Source of the DNA: Deltaproteobacteria bacterium
GTDB taxonomy: Bacteria > Desulfobacterota > DSM-4660 > Desulfatiglandales > Desulfatiglandaceae
Direction: 5' to 3'
Assembly: GCA_011051075.1 (NCBI GenBank)
Contig: DREN01000306.1
Coordinates: forward strand, 1-8,058
DNA: 8,058 nt
Of the stretch, positions 1 to 6,519 are shown piece by piece. The position numbers and the translations under genes were made by a program. Positions within the stretch are counted from its first letter, which is position 1, and the number at the start of each line of letters is the position of its first letter. Under the pieces are notes generated by a model that was not told where the DNA came from, did no database searches, and worked only from the letters and a program-made list of their open reading frames with translations.

Positions 1-351
1 CTTGTAAACAGAAACCACAAGAAAGATATTCCCCCGGACAGTATCAGGCCGGCCAGGAACTCCAGACCGAGGCTCACCAGGCAGGAGAGGGGGTGCCTGC
101 AGATCCTGAGACTGCAGACCTCCGATCTCACCACCCAGGGCTGCGAGAAGAAGATAAAGACCGCCTACAAGAAGATGGCCAAGGTGTACCACCCCGACGT
201 GGGCGGAAATGAAGAGGCGTTCAAGAAACTGAACCATGCCCACGAACAGATGCTCCTATGGGCGGAAAACCCCCAGTACACTTCGAGAAAGGCCCTTCAT
301 GACTGCTGGTCCTACGACGGAGCCCTAAGCCGCTGGTCCCCTCCGTTGTAA
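1..351 (+). CDS. J-domain (DnaJ-like) protein, C-terminal part, 5' end outside window
   Basis: The frame is open from the window edge to a TAA at 349-351, giving 116 visible residues. The C-terminal half reads as a J-domain: a helix II-like KKIKTAYKKMAKVYHPD stretch, the invariant HPD at fragment residues 64-66 (bases 190-198), then GGNEEAFKKLNHAHEQML resembling helix III. J-domains stimulate the ATPase of a DnaK/Hsp70 partner through HPD. The domain sits near the C-terminus with only about 30 residues after it, so this is not a classical DnaJ, which has an N-terminal J-domain followed by Gly/Phe and zinc-finger regions. It is more like the small or membrane-anchored J-proteins with a terminal J-domain. 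Helix I is poorly matched. The upstream part cannot be seen, so the client and location are unknown. The gene converges on rarA and ends just before a terminator-like hairpin. Confidence 0.75.
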   Translation, partial: LVNRNHKKDIPPDSIRPARNSRPRLTRQERGCLQILRLQTSDLTTQGCEKKIKTAYKKMAKVYHPDVGGNEEAFKKLNHAHEQMLLWAENPQYTSRKALHDCWSYDGALSRWSPPL

Positions 352-382
352 CATACGAAATCCAGACCGAGTGTATCTCAAG

Positions 383-443
383 AACCCCGGCAGGGGAATG
401 CCATGAACCAGGGATTTCTCCCCCTTCACCGGCGGGGTTTTTT
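383..443 (+). terminator. Probable intrinsic terminator of the J-domain gene
   Basis: An outer stem AACCCCG (383-389) pairs with CGGGGTT (433-439). An inner stem AGGGG (392-396) can pair with CCCCT (421-425). The right arm runs straight into six T residues (438-443). A smaller alternative hairpin, CCCC 421-424 with GGGG 434-437, would serve the same T-run. The loop is long, so the exact fold is uncertain. The right arm lies inside the last codons of convergent rarA. Read on the - strand, the same stem is followed only by a short T-poor CTTGAG, so termination of rarA here would be weaker. Confidence 0.5.
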
Positions 444-1775
444 ATGGTCGGGACCGGGCGTTTTTTGGTGCCGGGCCCGGTAAAGCCTCTCCATCCGCTT
501 GCGCACCTCCCCTTCAAATCCCCTCTGTGTGGGCCGGTAGAAGATACGCCTCTCTATGGGCCGGGGGAGGTAAACCTGATCAACCCAGGCCCCGGGATGG
601 TTGTGTGGATAGAGATAGCCCCGGCCGTAGCCAAGTCCTTTCATCATGCGGGTGGGCGCGTTCCTGATGTGAAGCGGCACGGGGAGGGCCCCTGACCCTT
701 CGATCTCCTCCTTAACGGCCTTTTCCATGAGGTACAGGGCGTTGCTCTTGGGGGCCGAGGCAAGGTAGACGGCTGCCTCGGCCAGGGCGAGCTCTGCCTC
801 GGGAGGTCCAACCCTCTGCCAGGCGTCAAAGGCAGCCAGGGCCATCTGCAGGGCATGAGGATCGGCCAGGCCCACGTCTTCTGAGGCGAAGCGGATCATC
901 CTCCTGCATATGAAGAGGGGATCCTCTCCCGCCATGAGCATCCTGTAAAGCCAGTACACCGAGGCCTGGGTATCGCTTCCCCTCAGGCTCTTGTGAAAGG
1001 CGGATATTAGGTCGTAATGCTGCTCTCCATCCTTGTCGTAGGGGAGTGCCTTCCGGTTCAGGGCCGCCTCAACAATATGAAGGTCCAGGCGGATGGAAGA
1101 CCCGGGGTCTTCCCCCATTGCAAAGTAGGCGGCTGCTTCCAGGTTGTTGAGGGCCACCCTGGCGTCCCCCTGGGCCAGGTCCACCATATGCCCCATGGCC
1201 TCGTCCGTGATTTCCATACCCAGGCCTCCCAATCCCTTTTCGCAATCGGAAACGGCTCTTCGTAGAAGGGTCTTGAGGTCATCCTTTCCAAGGGGATGCA
1301 GGAGCATCACCCTGGCCCTTGATAGCAGCGGCGGGATGACCTCAAAGGAGGGGTTCTGGGTGGTCGCCCCTATGAGGATGATAAGACCGCTCTCCACATG
1401 GGGAAGAAAGGCATCCTGCTGGGCCTTGTTGAACCGATGAATTTCATCCACAAAGAGGATAGTGGGCCTGTTTGACCGGTCTTTTTCCTCCCTGGCTTCG
1501 GCAATTATCCCCCGCAGTTCCCTTATGCCGGAGGTGACCGCTGAAAAGGCCCGGAAAGGGCAGCGGGAGTATTTCCCCATGAGCCGGGCCAGGGTCGTTT
1601 TACCCGAACCAGGGGGGCCCCAGAAGATTATTGAAAAAATCCGCCCCCCCTTTACGGCCCGGGCCAGGGGGGCGCCCGGACCGATTAGATGTGCCTGACC
1701 CATCATCTCCTCCAGGGTCTCAGGCCGCAACCGTTCTGCCAGGGGCACAGCGTCTGTTTCCGCCTCTTTTCTCAT
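426..1775 (-). CDS. rarA: Replication-associated recombination protein A (RarA/MgsA), AAA+ ATPase
   Basis: RarA is a clamp-loader-like AAA+ ATPase acting at stalled replication forks; family members form tetramers and bind SSB and DNA ends. From the ATG chosen at 1775 the protein has 449 residues, close to E. coli RarA (447). Visible motifs are an N-terminal PLAERLRP/GQ-HL block (11-30), Walker A GPPGSGKT (53-60), Walker B ILFVDEIHRFNK with D110-E111, sensor 1 ATTQNPSF (137-144) and the SRAR arginine finger region (152-155). The C-terminal half carries the tetramerisation-domain signatures YDLISAFHKS, RGSD, EDVGLADP, APKSNA and HIRNAPTRMMK. The frame extends upstream to GTG 1832 and TTG 1871, but these add residues unlike the family, and the ATG matches the usual N-terminus. 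The C-terminal tail (HQKTPGPDHKKPRR) overlaps the terminator of the convergent J-domain gene. It is divergent from dnaE, so the two replication genes share an upstream region. Confidence 0.96.
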   Translation of the reverse strand: MRKEAETDAVPLAERLRPETLEEMMGQAHLIGPGAPLARAVKGGRIFSIIFWGPPGSGKTTLARLMGKYSRCPFRAFSAVTSGIRELRGIIAEAREEKDRSNRPTILFVDEIHRFNKAQQDAFLPHVESGLIILIGATTQNPSFEVIPPLLSRARVMLLHPLGKDDLKTLLRRAVSDCEKGLGGLGMEITDEAMGHMVDLAQGDARVALNNLEAAAYFAMGEDPGSSIRLDLHIVEAALNRKALPYDKDGEQHYDLISAFHKSLRGSDTQASVYWLYRMLMAGEDPLFICRRMIRFASEDVGLADPHALQMALAAFDAWQRVGPPEAELALAEAAVYLASAPKSNALYLMEKAVKEEIEGSGALPVPLHIRNAPTRMMKGLGYGRGYLYPHNHPGAWVDQVYLPRPIERRIFYRPTQRGFEGEVRKRMERLYRARHQKTPGPDHKKPRR

Positions 1776-1785
1776 AAACGTAAAA

Positions 1786-1806
1786 CCCCCTTTGCCGGGA
1801 AAGGGG
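1786..1806 (-). promoter_or_regulatory. Hairpin covering the presumed rarA ribosome binding site
   Basis: A perfect 7-bp stem, CCCCTTT (1787-1793) and AAAGGGG (1800-1806), encloses a 6-base loop. On the - strand its 3' arm is AAAGGGG plus one more G, the only purine-rich Shine-Dalgarno candidate about 10 bases before the ATG at 1775. It is followed by GTTTTACGTTT. The structure could mask the ribosome binding site or act as a weak attenuator. If translation really starts upstream at GTG 1832 or TTG 1871, the hairpin would instead lie within coding sequence. Confidence 0.4.
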
Positions 1807-1844
1807 CCATTGGGTTTCGAGGCCCTGTTCACCTCTCCTTTCTG

Positions 1845-1854
1845 GAGACGTCTC
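1845..1854. repeat. 10-bp perfect palindrome GAGACGTCTC in the rarA leader
   Basis: The perfect palindrome lies between near-direct copies of CTCTCC (about 1834-1839 and 1852-1857) in the divergent rarA-dnaE region. It is a candidate protein-binding site only; no known operator consensus was recognised. Confidence 0.25.
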
Positions 1855-1922
1855 TCCTCTTGGCAGGGCAATGAAAAAAAGGTCCATGCGGCGGGAAAGA
1901 GAATCAGGTCCGCCGACCAAAA

Positions 1923-1937
1923 GGATCTTGATGATCC
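1923..1937. promoter_or_regulatory. Inverted repeat over the dnaE -35 element, possible operator
   Basis: GGATC (1923-1927) and GATCC (1933-1937) are perfect inverted arms around TTGAT, which forms the first five bases of the -35 hexamer. A second small palindrome, GTATCATAC (1950-1958), covers the -10 hexamer. A dimeric regulator could bind here, but no known consensus is recognised and short palindromes arise by chance. Confidence 0.25.
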
Positions 1938-1956
1938 CGCGTGTTTATCGTATCAT
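1928..1956 (+). promoter_or_regulatory. Probable sigma70-type promoter of dnaE
   Basis: The -35 candidate TTGATG (1928-1933, 4 of 6 to TTGACA) is exactly 17 bases from the -10 candidate TATCAT (1951-1956, 5 of 6 to TATAAT). The predicted transcript would start near 1963 and leave a leader of about 56 bases before the GTG at 2019. The alternative in-frame GTG at 1941 would fall between -35 and -10, which supports the downstream start. Confidence 0.55.
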
Positions 1957-2007
1957 ACTACGGCGGTCCCTTGGCACAGGTCAATGGAAAATCAGCCCCC
2001 CTATTAC

Positions 2008-2014
2008 AAGAGGA
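2008..2014 (+). promoter_or_regulatory. Ribosome binding site deciding the dnaE GTG start
   Basis: AAGAGGA lies about five bases before GTG 2019-2021. No comparable site precedes GTG 1941. The resulting N-terminus (SDAPFVHLHVHTEYS) lines up residue for residue with the E. coli DnaE start (SEPRFVHLRVHSDYS). Confidence 0.7.
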
Positions 2015-2018
2015 TAAA

Positions 2019-5000
2019 GTGTCTGACGCCCCCTTTGTTCACCTTCACGTCCATACGGAGTACAGCCTCCTGGACGGTGCCATACGTATTGACAGGATGC
2101 TCGACAAAGTCCGGGCCCTGGGCATGCAGAGTGTTGCCATTACTGATCATGGTAACATGTTCGGGGTAGTCCAGTTCTATGACCAGGCCACAAAGGCCGG
2201 GATCAAACCGATTATCGGGTGTGAGATATACGTGGCCCCCGGGGATCGGCGGGACCGCTCCCCCTCCCAGGGGGGGGCCCCCACAGCATATCACCTGACC
2301 CTCCTGGTCATGAACGAGGAGGGGTACAAGAACCTGAGCGCGCTGGTTACCCTGGGCCACATAGAGGGCTTTTACTACCGTCCACGGGTGGACATGGATC
2401 TGCTCAGGAAGCACAACTCCGGCCTCATAGCCCTTTCCGGCTGCCTCAAGGGGACCGTCCCCTTTCTCGTGAACAGGGGCCGGACCGATGTGGCCATGGA
2501 AAAGGCCCGTGAGATGGCCTCGATCTTCGATAACGAGCGGTTTTATCTGGAGGTCCAGGCCAACAGGCTCCCCGAACAGGAGGTGGTAAATAAGGGCCTA
2601 AGGGAGATCTCCCGAGACCTTTCCATTCCTCTTGTGGCCACGAACGACTGCCATTACCTGAACAGGGAGGACGCAGAGGCCCACGATGTCCTGCTCTGCA
2701 TTCAGACGGGGAAATCGATCGATGATGAGAGACGGCTGAAGTTCTCCTCTGACGAGTTCTATTTCAAATCCCGCCAGGAGATGGAGGAGGCCCTGAAAGG
2801 CTATGAGGAGGCCCTGGACAATACTGTGCTGGTGGCGGATCTCTGCCGATACGAGATGAGTTTCGGCCGCTATAAGTTCCCCATGTTTCATGTGCCCGGG
2901 GACCGCAGCCTCAACCATATGCTCATCAAGGCCGCAAAGGAGGGGCTTGACAGGCGTCTGTCAGAAAAGGCGGAAGAGGGTCCCCTTTCCAACGAGATCA
3001 GGGCGGAGTATGGCAAGAGGCTGGATTTTGAACTCTCCGTGATCCTCAAGATGGATTTTGCCGGCTATTTTCTCATAGTGGCCGATTTTATTGAATACGC
3101 CCATCGCAACGATATCGCTGTGGGACCGGGCCGGGGCTCGGCCGCAGGCTCTCTGGTGGCCTACTGTCTGAATATCACCAACATAGATCCCATAAAGTAC
3201 GGGCTTCTTTTCGAGAGATTCCTGAACCCCGCCCGCATCAGTATGCCAGATATAGATATCGATTTCTGTATCAACGGAAGGGATCAGGTCATCCAGTACG
3301 TGGCGGACAAGTATGGCAGGGAGAATGTGAGCCAGATCATTACCTTCGGTACCATGAAGGCCAGGGGAGTCATAAGGGATGTGGGTCGGAGCCTGAACAT
3401 TCCCCTGGGCGAGGTGGACCGTATCGCCAAGCTGGTGCCCGAGGGGCCCGGCGTAACCCTGGACAGGGCCATACGCGAGGAACCGGAACTGAAAGCCCTG
3501 GAAGAGGGGGAAGGCCCCGCCAGGAAGCTCCTGAGGATCTCCCGCCTCCTCGAAGGTCTGGCACGGCATGCCTCTACCCATGCGTGCGGCGTTGTTATCG
3601 CCGACAGGCCCCTGGTGGAATACCTTCCTCTCTACGCTGGATCCAAGGGCGAGATCATGGCCCAGTTCACCATGGAAAAGATCGAGCAGTTAGGCCTGAT
3701 CAAGTTCGATTTCCTTGGGCTGAAAACCCTGACCGTAATCAAAGAGGCCCTGCAGCTTATCAGGAAAACCACCGGGAGCAGTGTAGACTTAGACAGGGCC
3801 CCCTTAAACGATGAGGCCCCCTACCAGCTCTGCTCCGATGGAAAAACAACCGGCGTGTTCCAGTTGGAGAGTTCCGGCATGAAGGACCTCTTGCGGAGGC
3901 TCAAACCAGAGGTCTTTGAGGATCTCATAGCCCTCATGGCCCTGTACAGACCGGGACCTCTGGGAAGCAACATGATAGACGACTACATAAACGGCAAGCA
4001 TGGCAATGGGAAGATCAAGTACTTCCTGCCTCAGCTTGAGCCGATCCTCAGGGAGACCTACGGGGTCATCCTCTACCAGGAGCAGGTCATGAAGATCGCC
4101 CAGGTCGTTGCGAAATATACCATGGGCGAGGCCGATGAGCTCAGAAAGGCCGTGGGGAAAAAGAAACCCGAACTCATGGCAAAACATCGGGCAAAGTTTG
4201 TGGAAGGGGCCGTTTCAAACGGGGTGGCGCCTGAAATGGCCGAAAAGCTGTTCGGGCTCATCGACAAGTTCGGTGGTTACGGGTTCAACAAATCCCACTC
4301 CGCAGCCTACGCCATGATCGCCTATCAGACGGCCTATCTCAAGGCCCACTACCCGGTTGAATTCATGGCCGCCCTCCTGACCCAGGATATGGGCAATCAG
4401 GACAAGACCATCAAGAACATTGCCGAATGCCGCGCCATGGGGATTGAGATCCTGCCGCCGGACGTAAACGAGAGCCAGGCCGACTTTTCCGTGGTGGACG
4501 GGAAGATCCGGTTCGGGCTTGCAGCGGTCAAGAACGTGGGCATGAAGGCGGTGGAACTGGTCATTGAGGAGAGGGCCAACCATGGACCTTTCATAGACCT
4601 GCTCGATTTCTGCAAGCGGGTTAACGGGCAGAAGGTGAACCGGAGGGTCCTCGAGGGCCTGATCCAGTGCGGGGCCTTTGATTTTATGGGGATCAACAGG
4701 TCCAGACTGTTTTCGGGCCTTGACCATATAATGAGGATCTGCGGTGCCAACCACGACCCCAACCAACTGAGCATGTTCGGCCCTTTGGGTTTTGGAAACG
4801 GGGAACAGGAGGGGGGCCTGGATCTCCCTGAAATGGACGAGTGGAATGAAAGAGAGCTGCTCAGGAGGGAGAAGGAGGCCCTCGGGTTCTATATCACCGG
4901 ACATCCCCTGGACAGGTTCAACCATGAGATAGAAAGATTCACCACCTGTATGATTCATGATCTCCCCGCTCAAAAGGACAGGAGCCAGGTGAAAATAGCC

Positions 5001-5480
5001 GGTGTGGTGGAAAGCCTGAAGATAAAGCGCACCAAAAGGGGGGATAAGATGGCCGTTGTTCAGCTTGAAGATCTCACCGGCTCCACAGAGTTAGTGGTGT
5101 TCCCGGATCTCTTTGTGGCGGCGGCCCCCCTCCTCGGGGGCGAGGACCCTCTGCTTATAACGGGTACGGCGGAGATCGGGGACAGCGGGGCCAAAATACT
5201 TGCCCGGGAGATTGAGACGCTGGCCTCTTTGAGGCTTAACTTAGTTAAGACCATTGTCCTGAACCTGGACAACGGGGGGCTTTCAAGGGATCTCCTTGAG
5301 GATCTCAGGGATATTGTGTTCAGATACCCTGGAGAGTGCAGGCTCCTCTTCAGGGTAGGCGGGCCGGAGGGGGGGTCGGTCACCCTCTCTGCCCACGGTC
5401 GTTTCAACGTCCTTCCCTGCAGCCGGTTCCTGGCCGAGGTTGACGACCTGATAGGACACAGGGTCTGGGAGCTTCACTGA
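2019..5480 (+). CDS. dnaE: DNA polymerase III alpha subunit (DnaE1 type)
   Basis: Catalytic subunit of the replicative polymerase, extending DNA 5' to 3' on the sliding clamp. It has 1153 residues from the GTG chosen, against 1160 in E. coli. Domains by position: PHP (about 5-280); palm with GPGRGSAAGS (369-378) and catalytic D411 and D413 in PDIDIDF; third catalytic Asp D564 in KFDFLGLKTL; fingers with YRPGPL and FGGYGFNKSHSAAYA; internal clamp-binding motif QLSMF (916-920), the counterpart of E. coli QADMF; OB fold from about 991 (VKIAGVVESLKIKRTKRG); and a C-terminal domain to the TGA. All nine PHP metal-ligand positions look intact: H10, H12, D19, H44, E69, H92, C142, D210, H212. In E. 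coli several are lost (R10 replaces His). The clamp motif and full length fit DnaE1 rather than the error-prone DnaE2. The frame is uninterrupted. It is followed after one base by the MEMO gene. Confidence 0.98.
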   Translation: MSDAPFVHLHVHTEYSLLDGAIRIDRMLDKVRALGMQSVAITDHGNMFGVVQFYDQATKAGIKPIIGCEIYVAPGDRRDRSPSQGGAPTAYHLTLLVMNEEGYKNLSALVTLGHIEGFYYRPRVDMDLLRKHNSGLIALSGCLKGTVPFLVNRGRTDVAMEKAREMASIFDNERFYLEVQANRLPEQEVVNKGLREISRDLSIPLVATNDCHYLNREDAEAHDVLLCIQTGKSIDDERRLKFSSDEFYFKSRQEMEEALKGYEEALDNTVLVADLCRYEMSFGRYKFPMFHVPGDRSLNHMLIKAAKEGLDRRLSEKAEEGPLSNEIRAEYGKRLDFELSVILKMDFAGYFLIVADFIEYAHRNDIAVGPGRGSAAGSLVAYCLNITNIDPIKYGLLFERFLNPARISMPDIDIDFCINGRDQVIQYVADKYGRENVSQIITFGTMKARGVIRDVGRSLNIPLGEVDRIAKLVPEGPGVTLDRAIREEPELKALEEGEGPARKLLRISRLLEGLARHASTHACGVVIADRPLVEYLPLYAGSKGEIMAQFTMEKIEQLGLIKFDFLGLKTLTVIKEALQLIRKTTGSSVDLDRAPLNDEAPYQLCSDGKTTGVFQLESSGMKDLLRRLKPEVFEDLIALMALYRPGPLGSNMIDDYINGKHGNGKIKYFLPQLEPILRETYGVILYQEQVMKIAQVVAKYTMGEADELRKAVGKKKPELMAKHRAKFVEGAVSNGVAPEMAEKLFGLIDKFGGYGFNKSHSAAYAMIAYQTAYLKAHYPVEFMAALLTQDMGNQDKTIKNIAECRAMGIEILPPDVNESQADFSVVDGKIRFGLAAVKNVGMKAVELVIEERANHGPFIDLLDFCKRVNGQKVNRRVLEGLIQCGAFDFMGINRSRLFSGLDHIMRICGANHDPNQLSMFGPLGFGNGEQEGGLDLPEMDEWNERELLRREKEALGFYITGHPLDRFNHEIERFTTCMIHDLPAQKDRSQVKIAGVVESLKIKRTKRGDKMAVVQLEDLTGSTELVVFPDLFVAAAPLLGGEDPLLITGTAEIGDSGAKILAREIETLASLRLNLVKTIVLNLDNGGLSRDLLEDLRDIVFRYPGECRLLFRVGGPEGGSVTLSAHGRFNVLPCSRFLAEVDDLIGHRVWELH

Positions 5481-5481
5481 T

Positions 5482-6507
5482 ATGATTGATAAAGAAAAAC
5501 CGATAACCCGGCGAGGATTTCTGTTTCATTCCGGCAGGCGGACCATTGGGAGCCTCATCTCCTGGACGGGGAGACCGGTTCTTCTGCTGTTCACAGCCCT
5601 GTGCCTCTCAGGGTCCTTTGCCGGTGCTGGGGAGGAAAAAGGGGAGAGCAGGGGAGCTAAGCAGGTGGTACGCACGGCCTTCGGGGCCGGGAGATGGTTC
5701 CCCGCAGACGGGAGAGAACTTGGGGAGATAGTGGACGGGTTCATTGAAAAGGCCCGGGTGCCTGCGTTCCGCAGGAGGATCGTGGGGGCCGTTTCCCCCC
5801 ATGCGGGGTACATCTATTCGGGGAGGGTGGCGGGATATACCTTTCGTGCCCTCAGGGATAACGCTGCTGAGCATGGAGTTCCAGAGGTGGCAGTGGTACT
5901 CGGGTTCAGCCACCGCGCCAGGTTTGAGGGTGTGGCACTCATGGACGGAGACGCCATCCAGACCCCCCTCGGCCCTGCCCCCCTCCACGGGGAGGCGGCC
6001 CGGATATTAGCGGACCAGGGTCCACGCATATACTTCGATCACCGGCCCCACAGGGGTGAACACTCGGCTGAAAACCAGATCCCCTTCCTGCAAAGGGCCC
6101 TCCCCGGAGCGAGGCTTGTAATCGCTCTCATGGGGAACCATGATCCCCACACCCTGGACGATCTTGTAAAGGCCCTTGATACCCTATCGAAAAGGATGAA
6201 AATCGTGGTCATAGCCAGCAGTGACATGCTGCACGATCCCGATTATAATCTTGTCACCAGGACGGACAGGGAGACCCTCAAGATGATGGAGTCCATGGAT
6301 TACACGGGTCTGGGAAAGGGGTGGACCTACTCCGGACAGATCCTCTGCGGCATAGGGCCGGTCTTGGCGGTAGTACGGTTTTCCCGGATCAAGGGGTGCA
6401 GAAGGGGCGTGGTCCTGACGTACCGAAACAGCGGAGATGATTTCCCTGAGGGCCGGGGCCGATGGGTTGTGGGTTACGGATCAGTGGTGTTTGCAAGGGA
6501 TCGGTGA
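5482..6507 (+). CDS. MEMO-family protein (AmmeMemoRadiSam system protein B type) with export-like N-terminus
   Basis: The 341-residue product matches the MEMO family, related in fold to LigB-type extradiol dioxygenases. The family domain starts near residue 62 (VVRTAFGAGRWFPAD) and shows SPHAGYIYSG (H107), LGFSHRARFEG (H144), GEHSAENQIPFLQ (H194, E197), ASSDMLH (246-251) and ILCGIGPV (C289). H107, H144 and C289 match the metal-binding His-His-Cys set described for human MEMO1 (H49, H81, C244). The reaction of the bacterial proteins is unsettled. Residues 1-60 are extra: a twin-arginine-like TRRGFLF (9-15), then hydrophobic 21-29 and 32-47 ending in SFAGAG, suggesting Tat or Sec export or an N-terminal anchor. 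C41 does not sit in a convincing lipobox. The ATG is one base after the dnaE stop, with GGGAG (5467-5471) ten bases upstream inside dnaE, so translational coupling is likely. The usual partners, AMMECR1 and a radical SAM protein, are not in the window. Confidence 0.9.
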   Translation: MIDKEKPITRRGFLFHSGRRTIGSLISWTGRPVLLLFTALCLSGSFAGAGEEKGESRGAKQVVRTAFGAGRWFPADGRELGEIVDGFIEKARVPAFRRRIVGAVSPHAGYIYSGRVAGYTFRALRDNAAEHGVPEVAVVLGFSHRARFEGVALMDGDAIQTPLGPAPLHGEAARILADQGPRIYFDHRPHRGEHSAENQIPFLQRALPGARLVIALMGNHDPHTLDDLVKALDTLSKRMKIVVIASSDMLHDPDYNLVTRTDRETLKMMESMDYTGLGKGWTYSGQILCGIGPVLAVVRFSRIKGCRRGVVLTYRNSGDDFPEGRGRWVVGYGSVVFARDR

Positions 6508-6519
6508 TACCAGACCTGC

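Noticed and set aside
1941..2018. Upstream GTG start for dnaE adding 26 residues
   Set aside because: It falls between the -35 and -10 of the predicted promoter, lacks a ribosome binding site, and the added residues have no counterpart at DnaE N-termini.
2961..3581. 206-codon frame on the - strand inside dnaE, and similar long antisense frames
   Set aside because: These are by-products of the GC-biased dnaE codons; the translation is not recognisable, and the sense frame is clearly conserved.
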